A DNA stretch of 56,735 nt from Acidobacteriota bacterium (GCA_021817045.1 JAKAWG010000025.1:1-56735), one strand, 5' to 3'. Shown: positions 1-8,935, counted from the stretch's first letter. Notes: generated from the sequence alone by a model not told the origin. Numbers and translations are program-made.

Positions 1-119
1 TGAATCGTTATCGTAAGCTCTTGGTGAGTTTTGAAAAGACCGAAGAAGGCTACGTGGCTCTACTCACCCTGGCCGCGGCCATGATCTGTTGGCGCCAGAC
101 CATCATTATTTACGGATAA
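1..119 (+). mobile_element. 3' end of an IS5-type transposase gene (partial)
   Basis: The frame open from base 3 encodes a C-terminal tail beginning NRYRKLLVSFEKTEE and ending IIIYG before TAA at 117-119. This RxRKLLVRFEK...LAxAMI pattern is the usual C-terminus of IS5-group DDE transposases (family recognised from memory). The rest of the element lies left of the window. I could not identify a terminal inverted repeat with certainty; the element must end close to 119 because permease sequence starts immediately after the stop. Confidence 0.75.
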
Positions 120-488
120 GCTCTTAGCCTTGGCCTTCTGATCTCCGCGCTAACCAACAGAAGCGGAACCGCGGCCGGAGCGTCCATTGTTGCATGGCTC
201 GGCCTGGCTTTCGTGAGCGACCTCGGGCTGATGGGATCGTCGGTGCTCTTCCGCCTGCACTTGTGGACTCTGTTTGACACTGCGCTCGCCAATCCGCTCG
301 AGGTGTTCAAGATGGCTACTCTCAACGGCTCGCAGGCGGCGGTGAGCGTGCTCGGTCCCGTTGGGCGCTACGCGAATTATACTTTCGGCCACATGTTGTG
401 GCTCGTGTTCTTAGGCGTGCTGATTGCCTGGATTGCGGTTCCGCTGGCCCTTACCTGGCGGATCTTCAGAAACGCAGAAGTTGGATGA
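120..488 (+). pseudogene. NosY-like ABC transporter permease, C-terminal remnant cut by the IS element
   Basis: The open frame directly behind the transposase stop encodes about 122 residues with hydrophobic segments and the phrase NPLEVFKMATL, resembling the NPxDxFRL stretch near the end of NosY, the membrane subunit of the NosDFY transporter that supports nitrous oxide reductase maturation. A GTG at 213 is the first usable start, but the similarity extends upstream to about 120, so this is the tail of a longer gene whose 5' part is missing. The stop overlaps an ATG at 485, and a cytochrome c gene follows, as in clade II nos clusters. The NosY call rests on a short fragment; another ABC-2 type permease is possible. 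Confidence 0.6.
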
Positions 489-511
489 AACAACGAGGAA
501 GGACTATTCTC

Positions 512-979
512 ATGTCGGATCGACGTGTGTCGAAGATAGCACCCAGCATTGCGATTTTGGGCCTTGCCGGGCTAATGACGGCGGCTCTGACTGGCTGCAA
601 AAGCAGTTCGCCTGCTCCGTCTGCATCGCCAAAGCAGGCAGCCTCTGCCCGTCCGTCAGTCGCAAAAAAGACTCCGATCGTCGGGTCAGCGGCGAAAGGC
701 AAAGAACTGTTCCAAGAGAATTGCACGACGTGCCATGGAATGCAGGGACAGGGCGTGCCTCATCTTGGCGCCGACCTCGAAACAAACAAATTCATTGCCC
801 ATTCCTCGGACGCGCAAGTGGTGACCTTCATCGAGGAGGGACGTTCGGCAAACGATCCGCTCAACACCATGCACGTTGCCATGCCTCCCAAAGGCGGCGA
901 TCCTGCCGTGACCACCCAGGACCTTTACGACATCGTGGCGTTCCTCCGTCAAATCCAGAAGACGGGAAACCACAAATGA
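512..979 (+). CDS. Class I c-type cytochrome, predicted lipoprotein
   Basis: A 155-residue small electron-transfer protein. A hydrophobic signal segment ends in a lipobox LTGC (residues 26-29), so it should be membrane-anchored by lipid after export. A Ser/Pro/Ala linker follows, then one haem-binding motif CTTCH at 71-75 and a likely axial Met124 in an MPP turn. ATG 512 is chosen because GAGGAAGGA precedes it by 8 bases; an ATG at 485 overlapping the permease stop is the alternative. Its place behind the nosY remnant suggests an electron carrier for a nitrous oxide or other nitrogen-oxide reductase, which is inference from context. Confidence 0.85.
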   Translation: MSDRRVSKIAPSIAILGLAGLMTAALTGCKSSSPAPSASPKQAASARPSVAKKTPIVGSAAKGKELFQENCTTCHGMQGQGVPHLGADLETNKFIAHSSDAQVVTFIEEGRSANDPLNTMHVAMPPKGGDPAVTTQDLYDIVAFLRQIQKTGNHK

Positions 980-1116
980 GAGACGAGAAGCCCGGAAGGC
1001 CACCCGAGACGTGCGCATCGGACCGTTAACCGCAAGCCATGAACCGCGAGTGCCGAGCCTTTCCCGCCCTTCCAGGCGGTTGGCATTTTGACGGCTGACG
1101 GATAGAATCAACATCC

Positions 1117-1818
1117 ATGAGCCATCAATTCACACATGCCGAAACGCTGCGCAAGACTCCGCTCTTTTCAGACCTCGACGATCGGGAGTTGGCACGTCTG
1201 GCGGAGTGCGCCATCCCTCGACAGTTCGCCGAAAATCAGATGATCTTTGCGGAAGGCGAGCCTTGCTCGGGCCTCTACGTCGTCGAATCGGGCGCGGTGA
1301 AGATCTTCAAGACCTCGATTCACGGCCGCGAGCATGTGCTTTCCGTAGAAGGTCCGGCATCGAGCATCGCCGAATTGCCGGTCTTCGACGGCGGCAATTA
1401 CCCCGCTTCTGCCGCGGCTGTCAAAGACGCGGTCTTATTGTTCATCGGCAAGAAAGAGTTCTATGCCCTTTGCATGGAACAGCCGGAAGCGGCGCTGAAG
1501 GTGCTGAAAGTCGTCGGCCGTCGGCTTCGCCTTTTGGTAGAGATCATCGAAAACCTGTCCTTTACGACCGTCCATCACCGGCTGGCGGCGCACCTCCTAC
1601 GCCTTGCGCGGCACGGAGGCAGGAAAACGGATCGTGGTGTGGAGTTTACCCTTGGTATCACCAACCAGCAGCTTGCCGCACAAATCGGTACGGTTCGCGA
1701 ACTGGTTTCACGCAACCTCAGCCGGATGCAAGCCCAAGGTGTAATCGAGCTGGACGGCAAGACCGTCCTCGTGCCCGATCTCGATGCCCTCCAAACGGAA
1801 GCCGAAGATACGGAGTAG
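1117..1818 (+). CDS. Crp/Fnr family transcriptional regulator
   Basis: A 233-residue protein with an N-terminal cyclic-nucleotide-binding-like beta barrel (about residues 15-130, with the EGEPCSGLYVVESGAVKIF signature) and a C-terminal winged helix (about 165-225; recognition helix near TVRELVSRNLSRM). The few cysteines are scattered and there is no Fnr-type N-terminal cluster, so it is unlikely to hold a 4Fe-4S oxygen sensor. Between a nos-like remnant and an NnrS-like gene, a Dnr/NnrR-type role in nitric oxide response is plausible. I found no convincing TTGAT-N4-ATCAA box in front of the neighbouring genes. Confidence 0.9.
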   Translation: MSHQFTHAETLRKTPLFSDLDDRELARLAECAIPRQFAENQMIFAEGEPCSGLYVVESGAVKIFKTSIHGREHVLSVEGPASSIAELPVFDGGNYPASAAAVKDAVLLFIGKKEFYALCMEQPEAALKVLKVVGRRLRLLVEIIENLSFTTVHHRLAAHLLRLARHGGRKTDRGVEFTLGITNQQLAAQIGTVRELVSRNLSRMQAQGVIELDGKTVLVPDLDALQTEAEDTE

Positions 1819-1832
1819 ACCTTAATTGGGTG

Positions 1833-3413
1833 CTATCGCCGCCGAGGCTGCCGGCGGGCGAAGAAAGATTGCAGGGTGGCAATCACAGTTGCCGGGTCAG
1901 CTTCATCGGCTTTCGTTGCCTCTCCCAGGCTCAGCGAGCGTGGAACATCGTGTATCCGATTGAGCGTCGAAAGGCCCGCGCGGGCAAGCACAGTTCTCAA
2001 CTCAGGAAAACTTGTGACGTACCAATAGACCGGCAGATCAGCGCTGACTTCATGTGCGCCGAGCCATGCGGGAATCCTGCTTAACACAGTCGTGGCCAAG
2101 TTCAGACTGAAGAGCAGCACCGCAGCGAATTCCAGATAGGCGGAAACCGGCAGAATCTTCCACGCCAAGCCATGAGTTGAATAGGCCACCGCCTCGCTTA
2201 AGACACGTGCGAGACATCCAATAGTCAACAGCCACAGGCTGGCCGCCATCATTCGAGTGCTGAAAAGCTCCCGTCCGTTGAGAAATGATGGCAGCATCCG
2301 CTGGGCAAGGGCAAAGATCAGCGTGGCAATGAACCCCACGGTGATCGCGTGGCGAGAAGCGCCGCCCAATCCTTGCCAGCGTGGTGCGATCACTGCAATG
2401 ATGCCCAGCACAGAACCTGCTGCGAGCCACCCATAAGAAATTCGAACAAAAAACGGATAACCGCCGTAAACGCCAAGCCGTCTTGCCGGCTTGACGGAGG
2501 GCCTGAAGATTCGAATCGCCCAGATCGCCAAGCCCGCGACCGCCACAGCCAGCGCGTCGGCAAGCTCAAACTGCCGGGCAAGTGCAAGGGCCACAATCGC
2601 AGCCGCACCGCCGGAGAGCCACGGCCAGGCGCGGTAAGAAGACGCCTCAAGACCGAGAAAGACAGTCACGAAGCGTGTGCTGTATCCCCATGCTACAGGC
2701 AGCACAAATCCCCATACTTCGATGAGCACCAGCGCGTGGTCAGCTCTCGGTGGGTAAAGCGCCGAGGCGCCGTGCCAGGCGAGTGGGAAGGCAATCCACA
2801 GATTCAGGACGAGCGCCGCACCCAGGGCCGACAAGCCCGTTATCCCCAGCCATGAACCGAGGTCGTGAGGCCTCTTTCGACGGGCGTGTCCTGGCTGCTT
2901 CCTCTGACCGGCAAAGAGCACGATGTACTGGAAAAGCAGGTACGCCGCGAATTCAAAAACTGCGCCTGCGATCAGGGCAATCCGCCAGCCCTCCGGAGCA
3001 ATTCCTGCCCACCAGCGCAGGAATACACCGGCTGTCCACAACGCCCACACGGTCCAGGCAAGGCCGAAATGCTTGAGCGCCCGCCCGCGAAACTTGGGCA
3101 GAACGTAGAGGGAAATGCCCAGGATGAACGATCCGGCCCAGCCGAGCAGCTGCGCCTGGCCGTGAGCCTGAATCCAGGCTGGATTTGCACCGCCTGCTGA
3201 GCGGTGAGAGGCAATGGTCAGGAGATTCCAGACACCAAGAAACGTTCCGGGTAGTACGAAGAAGGCCAGCCCCGAGAGAACGTAGGCCGCAAGCATTCGG
3301 GACGCACGACGTTCAGGCGCGGGATCGGGGAGAGCCGATGCTTCTGCGGCATCGCGCTCGTAAGCCACGCGCCATTCGGCAGGTAGTGATTCGATTTGCG
3401 TTGCCCTACTCAT
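1833..3413 (-). CDS. NnrS-like heme-copper membrane protein with C-terminal DUF1858-like domain
   Basis: About 526 residues with roughly twelve hydrophobic helices. Paired His motifs such as HGQAQLLGW and HAITVGFIATL resemble NnrS, a heme/copper membrane protein protecting against nitric oxide stress. The last 65 or so residues (after SADLPVYWYV) are soluble and resemble DUF1858, a small domain often found with nitrogen-oxide and hybrid-cluster proteins. ATG 3413 is preferred because GAGGA sits just upstream; an in-frame GTG at 3455 is also possible. The gene converges on the regulator and is divergent from ric. Confidence 0.75.
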   Translation of the reverse strand: MSRATQIESLPAEWRVAYERDAAEASALPDPAPERRASRMLAAYVLSGLAFFVLPGTFLGVWNLLTIASHRSAGGANPAWIQAHGQAQLLGWAGSFILGISLYVLPKFRGRALKHFGLAWTVWALWTAGVFLRWWAGIAPEGWRIALIAGAVFEFAAYLLFQYIVLFAGQRKQPGHARRKRPHDLGSWLGITGLSALGAALVLNLWIAFPLAWHGASALYPPRADHALVLIEVWGFVLPVAWGYSTRFVTVFLGLEASSYRAWPWLSGGAAAIVALALARQFELADALAVAVAGLAIWAIRIFRPSVKPARRLGVYGGYPFFVRISYGWLAAGSVLGIIAVIAPRWQGLGGASRHAITVGFIATLIFALAQRMLPSFLNGRELFSTRMMAASLWLLTIGCLARVLSEAVAYSTHGLAWKILPVSAYLEFAAVLLFSLNLATTVLSRIPAWLGAHEVSADLPVYWYVTSFPELRTVLARAGLSTLNRIHDVPRSLSLGEATKADEADPATVIATLQSFFARRQPRRR

Positions 3414-3711
3414 TTTCCTCTTCGCTGCCCACTGCCTCTCCAAATATGTGGACACCCTTCACTTCAACAGACAAACGGGATCATCACTATGACAATTATC
3501 ACAGCGCGATGAACCTCTTCGCGCGGACTTCCGACCCCTCTTCGTCGACGGCAGAAGAGTCTTGGGCGATTTTGATGCGTGTCCCGCCATATGCTGTCCG
3601 GGGCTCATTGGCAACCTCGTTCATTCCGTGATAGAGACTTTAGTCATAGCGTCAGGCTGGAAGATCGCCGAATCTTAGATAAGAGACGCAGTTTCGATCG
3701 GAGGAAGCCAC

Positions 3712-4464
3712 ATGGCAATCGACGTAACCAAACCCGTCAAAGACATTGTCCTTCAAATGCCTGCCGCAGCTAAGGTGTTCGAACAACTGGGGTTGGACTA
3801 TTGCTGCAGAGGTGCCGAGCGTCTGGATGAAGCCTGTCACGCCGCCGGCCTGGACGTGAACGAGGTGGTTCGGTCCCTGGAAACGACCGCCGCCACAACG
3901 AGCGGCGAGCATGAGGCCATGGATTGGAGTGCTCAGCCTCTCGCAAACCTGATGGGCCATATCGTCAAGAAGCACCATACTTTCTGCCGGCAGGAGGTGG
4001 CGCGCCTTGAACCCCTGCTCGACAAGGTAATCGCGGCACATGGCGCCTCTCATCCCGAATTGCGCCGCATCAAGTCGGTCTTTTTCGGACTGAGCAAGGA
4101 GCTACTGATGCACCTCGTTAAGGAAGAACAGACCCTATTCCCCTATATTGCCCGGATGGAAGAAGCCGCGGCTCGCGGGATTCCATTTCCCCGGCCCGCG
4201 TTCGGAACGGTGCAGAACCCGGTACGGATGATGGTGCTCGAGCATGACAACTCGGCTGCGGCGCTCCACGAGATTCGCAAACTGACTGGCAACTACCAAT
4301 TGCCGCCGGATGCCTGCAACAGTTACGGCACATTGTACGAGAGGCTGCGTTCCTTTGAGAGCGACATACATCAGCATGTCCATCTTGAAAACAACGTGCT
4401 TTTTCCGCGCGCTGTTGCTATGGAAGGCGCAGTGGTTTCCGGCGGGCAGGCGACAGGAAGATAG
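3712..4464 (+). CDS. ric: Iron-sulfur cluster repair di-iron protein (RIC/YtfE/ScdA)
   Basis: A 250-residue protein. The N-terminal ScdA domain carries the DYCC motif (Cys31-Cys32). It is followed by a hemerythrin-like four-helix bundle with the expected His and Glu ligands (GHIVKKHHTF, HLVKEEQTLFP, LEHDNSAAALHEI, DIHQHVHLENNVLFP). RIC proteins restore Fe-S clusters damaged by nitric oxide or peroxide. GGAGG lies just upstream of ATG 3712. It stands divergent to the NnrS-like gene, which fits a nitrosative-stress block, and is followed after 26 bases by the split methionine synthase. Confidence 0.92.
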   Translation: MAIDVTKPVKDIVLQMPAAAKVFEQLGLDYCCRGAERLDEACHAAGLDVNEVVRSLETTAATTSGEHEAMDWSAQPLANLMGHIVKKHHTFCRQEVARLEPLLDKVIAAHGASHPELRRIKSVFFGLSKELLMHLVKEEQTLFPYIARMEEAAARGIPFPRPAFGTVQNPVRMMVLEHDNSAAALHEIRKLTGNYQLPPDACNSYGTLYERLRSFESDIHQHVHLENNVLFPRAVAMEGAVVSGGQATGR

Positions 4465-4490
4465 GAGACCGACGGGCCGACGCCAACGAT

Positions 4491-5474
4491 ATGGATCTTC
4501 TTACGGCCAACCACAGCGGCTATCCGCGAATTGGCAGCACGCCCGGCGAGCAGACGCTGCGGCGCGCGATCGCTCAGCGCGAGCGCGGCGAGATAACTGA
4601 CGCCGACACGCGCGCCGCCGAAGATCACCTGGCGTTGCTCGCCCTTCAAGACCAGGAAAAGGCCGGCCTTGACATCGTAACCGACGGACTCATCCGTTGG
4701 AACGATCCCATCTCGCATTTGGCTGCGAACCTCGAAGGTATTCGTATCGACGGGCTGCTCAGGTATTTTGACACCAACTTCTATTTTCGGCGTCCGGTGG
4801 TATCCGGAAAGCTCGCAAGGTCGCAGCCCCTGGTGCTTGACGAATTTCGATGGGCGGCCCAAAGATCAGCGCGGCCAGTTAAGGTCGTCTTGACGGGACC
4901 TTGTACGCTTGCCTGGCTTTCGCTCCAGGAAGCGGAGGGTGCGAATCTTGCATCTCTTATCTTCTCGTATGCCGAGGTGCTGAGCGCGGAAGTGGCGGAG
5001 TTGGCCGCTGCGGGCGCCCGTACGATCCAAATCGACGAGCCTTGCCTGCTAAAGCACCCCTCAGACCCCCGTCTCGCCCGTGAGGCGCTGACCCTCATTG
5101 CCGCCGGCAAAGGGAATGCCGAGCTTGGGTTGGCAACTTACTTTGGCGATGCCGCGCCTGTCTACAGCGAACTTCAGGAGCTTCCGCTTGATACGCTCGT
5201 TTTCGATTTTACCTACTCTCGAAATCTGCAGCAGGTGATCGTGGCAGATGGAAGCGCCAAGCCGCTCGGATTCGGGCTGCTCGACGGTCGCAATACGAAG
5301 CTCGAAGATAAAGCCGCGGTAGCTCGCGGGCTCGAGCGGATGCTCGCTCGGGTAAAAGCTGAACACTGTTACCTTACAACTTCGTGTGGCCTCGAATATT
5401 TGCCTCGCGACCGGGCCCAACTGAAACTGAAACACCTAACCTCCGTCAAGAATACGCTCCTGGGTGAATCGTGA
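4491..5474 (+). CDS. MetE N-terminal-domain homolog (split cobalamin-independent methionine synthase)
   Basis: 327 residues. SGYPRIGSTPGEQ at the N-terminus, TYFGDA, GLLDGRNTK and TSCGLEYLP match the N-terminal half of MetE (Meth_synt_1 family: YPRIG, TYFGD, GVVDGRN, SCSL). The HxC zinc motif of the catalytic half is absent, as expected for this half. Its stop overlaps the start of the next gene, which encodes the catalytic half, so the two products probably act as one enzyme making methionine from homocysteine. Standard MetE is a single chain of about 755 residues; the two genes here total about 658. The methyl donor (folate or corrinoid protein) cannot be decided from sequence. Confidence 0.85.
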   Translation: MDLLTANHSGYPRIGSTPGEQTLRRAIAQRERGEITDADTRAAEDHLALLALQDQEKAGLDIVTDGLIRWNDPISHLAANLEGIRIDGLLRYFDTNFYFRRPVVSGKLARSQPLVLDEFRWAAQRSARPVKVVLTGPCTLAWLSLQEAEGANLASLIFSYAEVLSAEVAELAAAGARTIQIDEPCLLKHPSDPRLAREALTLIAAGKGNAELGLATYFGDAAPVYSELQELPLDTLVFDFTYSRNLQQVIVADGSAKPLGFGLLDGRNTKLEDKAAVARGLERMLARVKAEHCYLTTSCGLEYLPRDRAQLKLKHLTSVKNTLLGES

Positions 5475-6469
5475 TGAGCCGCGCGAAACTTCACGAGTTG
5501 GGAATCGAACTGCCTCCGCTGCCCACCACGTCGGTGGGAAGCTTCCCCAAGCCGCCTTATTTGGTAAAGGCCCGTGCGGATTTCGCACAAGGCAAGATCA
5601 AACGGGAGGAGCTGAAGAAAGCGGAGAAGCGAGCCACCGAATTCTGGGTTCGCCGACAGGAAGAGCTAGGCCTCGACGTGCTGGTCGATGGAGAAATGTA
5701 TCGCGGCGATATGGTCGCCTATTTTGCGGAGCGCCTTTCGGGATTCGAACAAGGCGGATTGGTGCGTTCTTACGGTAATCGCTATTACCACAAACCGATC
5801 ATCGTAGGTGAAGTCAAATGGACGGGGCCCATCACTGTCGAGTGGTGGCACTTCGCCCAGGGGCTGACGTCGAAGCCGGTGAAAGGGATTGTAACCGGCC
5901 CTTACACGATGATGGATTGGTCCTTTAACGAGTTCTATCCGACGCGGCGCGATGCATGCCTGGCTCTTGCAGCGGAGGTCCACAAGGAAGTCGAGGCTCT
6001 GGTTCGCGCGGGATGCAAAATCATACAGATTGATGAGCCGGCCGTTTCGGCCCGGCCGGAAGAGCTCCAGCTTGCGATCGAAGCGATGGCGGCAACAACG
6101 CGAGATCTAAAGGCATACTTCGTCGCCCACATCTGTTATGGGGATTTCGAAAGCATTTATCCCGCCATGCTCGATCTCTCTGTTGATAACTTTGATCTCG
6201 AAATGTCAAACAGTGGGCTCGACATGCTGCGTCTTTTCTCGAAGACTCACTTCACGAAGGACATAAGCTACGGCGTCTTTGACGTGCATACCCATATCAT
6301 TGAAGACCCTCCGGTGGTCGAACAAAGGTTGAACAGAGGGCTCGAGGTTTTGTCGGCAGAGAGCGTTTGGGTTGACCCGGATTGCGGCCTGAAGACGCGA
6401 ACGGTGGAAGAGGCCCAGATGAAACTGGAAAGGGTGGTTTCGGCGGCACGGGTGCTGCGCGGCGACTAA
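5474..6469 (+). CDS. MetE C-terminal catalytic domain homolog (split methionine synthase)
   Basis: 331 residues of the Meth_synt_2 barrel. TTSVGSFPKP opens the fold, VDGEMYRGDM and DEPAVS line the active site, and the zinc ligands are visible as HIC (HICYGDF), a downstream Glu in LEMSNS and the Cys of DPDCGLKTR. It should bind homocysteine through zinc and accept a methyl group. ATG 5474 overlaps the previous TGA (TGATG), implying coupled translation with the N-terminal-half gene; a GTG just upstream is an alternative start. A methyltransferase gene follows after about 44 bases. Confidence 0.88.
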   Translation: MSRAKLHELGIELPPLPTTSVGSFPKPPYLVKARADFAQGKIKREELKKAEKRATEFWVRRQEELGLDVLVDGEMYRGDMVAYFAERLSGFEQGGLVRSYGNRYYHKPIIVGEVKWTGPITVEWWHFAQGLTSKPVKGIVTGPYTMMDWSFNEFYPTRRDACLALAAEVHKEVEALVRAGCKIIQIDEPAVSARPEELQLAIEAMAATTRDLKAYFVAHICYGDFESIYPAMLDLSVDNFDLEMSNSGLDMLRLFSKTHFTKDISYGVFDVHTHIIEDPPVVEQRLNRGLEVLSAESVWVDPDCGLKTRTVEEAQMKLERVVSAARVLRGD

Positions 6470-6513
6470 ACAAGATTTCGCGTCCATTAGCTTCGCCTCG
6501 GGAAAGATTGACG

Positions 6514-7086
6514 ATGAATCGAGTTCACCGATGGATTTGCGCCTCCGGCCGTTGGAAGAAGGAACTAGAGGAGTTTCTCCCGAAGGTACTCGACGGTATC
6601 GAGTTTGGCGATAATATCCTAGAAATCGGCCCAGGTTTTGGGTACACGACAGAGTGGCTGCGCCGGCACTTCAAACAAGTCACCGCCCTTGAAATTGACC
6701 CTGATCTCGCGCATTTAGTGCGCAACACGATTCTTGCGACAAACGTTCGAGTAGTACAGGGCGACGGCACCGCCCTTCCCTTCAAAGATAAGTCTTTCTC
6801 AGGAGCCGTTGCCTTTACGATGCTGCATCACGTTCCCTCCGTTCGGCTCCAGAACAGGCTTTTCACGGAAGTGTGCCGCGTGATTAGGCCTGGAGCGATG
6901 TTTGCCGGCGTCGATAGCGCCGGAGGATTGCGCATGCGCTTGCTCCATATCGCAGACGTCCTGGTACCGATCGAACCTGCAACCCTCGTTCCAAGACTCG
7001 AAGGCGCAGGTTTCGCTGGCGTTTCGATCAAGGTTGACGGGCGACGTTTTCGCTTCGCCGGGGTACGCAGACCAGAGACCATATGA
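6514..7086 (+). CDS. Class I SAM-dependent methyltransferase
   Basis: About 190 residues with a Rossmann SAM-binding core: motif I LEIGPGFGYTTEWL near the N-terminus, the acidic residue of TALEIDPD, GDGTALPFKDKSF before strand 4, and TMLHHVP. The substrate is not evident. The open frame runs back to 6382, but that part overlaps the methionine synthase gene, so ATG 6514 is chosen. The stop overlaps the start of the HPP gene (ATGA), pointing to one operon from methionine synthase to HPP. SAM made from methionine links it loosely to its neighbours. Confidence 0.85.
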   Translation: MNRVHRWICASGRWKKELEEFLPKVLDGIEFGDNILEIGPGFGYTTEWLRRHFKQVTALEIDPDLAHLVRNTILATNVRVVQGDGTALPFKDKSFSGAVAFTMLHHVPSVRLQNRLFTEVCRVIRPGAMFAGVDSAGGLRMRLLHIADVLVPIEPATLVPRLEGAGFAGVSIKVDGRRFRFAGVRRPETI

Positions 7087-7784
7087 CACTGAATACGCAA
7101 GACACGATAGTGGAACCTGGCCGTACCCACCCATCGCGGCTAACCCTGCTCGATCCGGCTGTTGTTCGGGGCATGATGGTGCGGCTTCGCCTCACACATC
7201 TGCTCGGGCGCTTTCCTGAGCGGCCTATTTGGGCGCTGTTCATGTTCATAAACGGCTTCATTACAATCGCCATCCTCGCGGGCGTGGCCATGATCTCCCA
7301 TACTCCGTTCGTCTTCCCCTCCCTTGGCCCAACAGCCATTCTGCTCTTCTACACGCCCCTTTCTCCAACCGCCTCACCGCGGCATACGCTCTACGGACAC
7401 GCGATTGGTATCCTGTGCGGCTACGGCTCGCTCCTGCTACTCGGACTTGAACATTCTCCGCCAGCAATCGGGATCAATGTGGACTCGAGACGAATCATGG
7501 CTGTCGCTCTCTCGCTCGCGCTTACGGCCGCCTTGATGATTCTGTTGAAGGCGGCACACCCGCCGGCCGGTGCAACGACGCTCATCATATCTCTGGGCGT
7601 TGTGACGAAGCCTTTCTACTTATTGATCATAGAAGTCGCCGTCGCGCTGTTGGTAGTACAGGGCATCGCGATCAATCGACTGGCCGGACTCGACTATCCA
7701 CTGTGGGCAAAACGATTTAAGGCTCCTCCGAGTTCCCGGTCAACCCCACCAGCCTGCGGCTGCGCGGACGACCTGACTCACTGA
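7083..7784 (+). CDS. HPP family membrane protein
   Basis: 233 residues with about five hydrophobic helices and the defining motif AAHPPAGATTL. Members are inner-membrane proteins, and some cyanobacterial and plant relatives transport nitrite (family knowledge). The N-terminal 50 residues are soluble. Translation is probably coupled to the upstream methyltransferase. Nitrite transport would fit the nitrogen-oxide genes a few kilobases upstream, but that link is inference. Confidence 0.85.
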   Translation: MTLNTQDTIVEPGRTHPSRLTLLDPAVVRGMMVRLRLTHLLGRFPERPIWALFMFINGFITIAILAGVAMISHTPFVFPSLGPTAILLFYTPLSPTASPRHTLYGHAIGILCGYGSLLLLGLEHSPPAIGINVDSRRIMAVALSLALTAALMILLKAAHPPAGATTLIISLGVVTKPFYLLIIEVAVALLVVQGIAINRLAGLDYPLWAKRFKAPPSSRSTPPACGCADDLTH

Positions 7785-7808
7785 GCTTGCGGCAAGTAGT
7801 TATCTCTT

Positions 7809-8535
7809 TCATGGAGGTTGCGAAGGGCGCAGTTCGATGCGGCTGACCAGGGAGTGGGCGGGATACAGGTAGCTTTCGACCAGGACGCGAGCAACATCCT
7901 CCCCTGTTAGCTTCCAGGGTTCGTGCGCGCCCGTGCCGGGCTACCCTCCGAAATCGGTGGCAATGCTTCCAGGCATGATGATCGTCACGCGGATCCCGTC
8001 GTGCCGAACGTCCTCCATCATCGCCTCGCTAAAGCCATTCAGCCCGAATTTCGAAGCACTATAGGCGGCACCAGCCGGAATTGCGTGGCGGGCGAGTAGG
8101 CTCGAGACATTGAAGATGTGCCCACTGCCCTGGCGGCGCATGAGGGGAATGGCTTCGCGGCAGCAATAGAAGGCGCCCGAAAGATTGGTTTGGATCGTCT
8201 CGTCCCATTCCTCTGGTGTGAGTTGGTCCACCGGCTTGAAAATCCCGATCCCGGCGTTGTTCACCAAAATATCGAGCCTGCCGTCTTGCCTAGCGGCGTA
8301 CTGAATTGCCCTGCGGCAATCCAAATAATTCCTAACATCGGCTACGACTCCGTCTATCCGTCCCTTTCCGTTGAGGCTGTGCAGGCGGCCGAGGGCGGCT
8401 TCCAGGTGAGATGTGTCGCGGCCGCAAATACACGCGCCTGACCCTTCCCGGGCGAGCCTCTCCGCGACTTTGAAGCCCACACTGCGCGTAGCCCCAAGTT
8501 ATCAATGCGACCTTGCCTTCAAAATCTGCAGCCAT
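7809..8535 (-). pseudogene. Short-chain dehydrogenase/reductase, broken by a frameshift and a nonsense codon
   Basis: The gene begins at ATG 8535 with MAADFEGKVALIT, but one extra T in the codon run after ALIT shifts the frame. Removing it restores TGATRSVGFKVAERL, the NAD(P)-binding glycine motif. The catalytic part is intact in the shifted frame: NNAGIG, Ser of NVSSLL, YSASK. An in-frame TAG at 7941-7943 then ends the protein after TDFGG, although 43 further in-frame codons (ending in IELRPSQPP, TGA at 7809-7811) read like the normal C-terminus. TAG is one base from TCG (Ser). Two independent lesions argue for a real pseudogene rather than one sequencing error. Confidence 0.8.
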
Positions 8536-8656
8536 CTGCCTCTCATCCCACTCTATTTGCGTGGCAGCGCCCTCCAGGGGAGGGCCGGACGCACAAAAAG
8601 CATTTCTCTCAACCGCGACTCCCGGGGGATCCTACCAGTTCCGCACCTCGTTCTGC

Positions 8657-8935
8657 CTATTTCACCCGCTGCTGACCAGCCACGTCCGCCAAACCAAGTT
8701 CGCGCGCGAGTTTGGCGGAATCAAACTGAGAGCAGTGAAAGGTTCTTCCGGCAACCCTAAACGTCGGAGTTCGCTTCTTACCCTCGTTGGCGCTCATCAC
8801 AAACTCAACCGCCGCAAGGTCTTCGTCGATATTCACTTCGACGAAAGGAATGCGCCGCTGCTTCAGGTATTCCCGCGCCGCGTCCGAATCTTCGCAGCCT
8901 GGTCTTGTGTACATCACAATCTGGTTTTGTATCAT
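8657..8935 (-). CDS. Glutaredoxin-like protein with a single active-site cysteine
   Basis: About 92 residues with a thioredoxin fold: QIVMYTRPGCEDSDAAREYL, then PFVEVNIDED and the cis-proline loop RTPTFRV. The active site reads CEDS, so the second cysteine of a dithiol CxxC is replaced by Ser, which implies a monothiol mechanism or a changed role. ATG 8935 is chosen because GGAGG lies 8 bases upstream; a GTG at 8959 is the longer alternative. It lies between the SDR pseudogene and the ComA-like gene, all on the minus strand. Confidence 0.85.
   Translation of the reverse strand: MIQNQIVMYTRPGCEDSDAAREYLKQRRIPFVEVNIDEDLAAVEFVMSANEGKKRTPTFRVAGRTFHCSQFDSAKLARELGLADVAGQQRVK

Noticed and set aside
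7941..7943. TAG in the SDR gene as a recoded amino acid
   Set aside because: The same gene has a frameshift upstream, so nonsense in a pseudogene is simpler.
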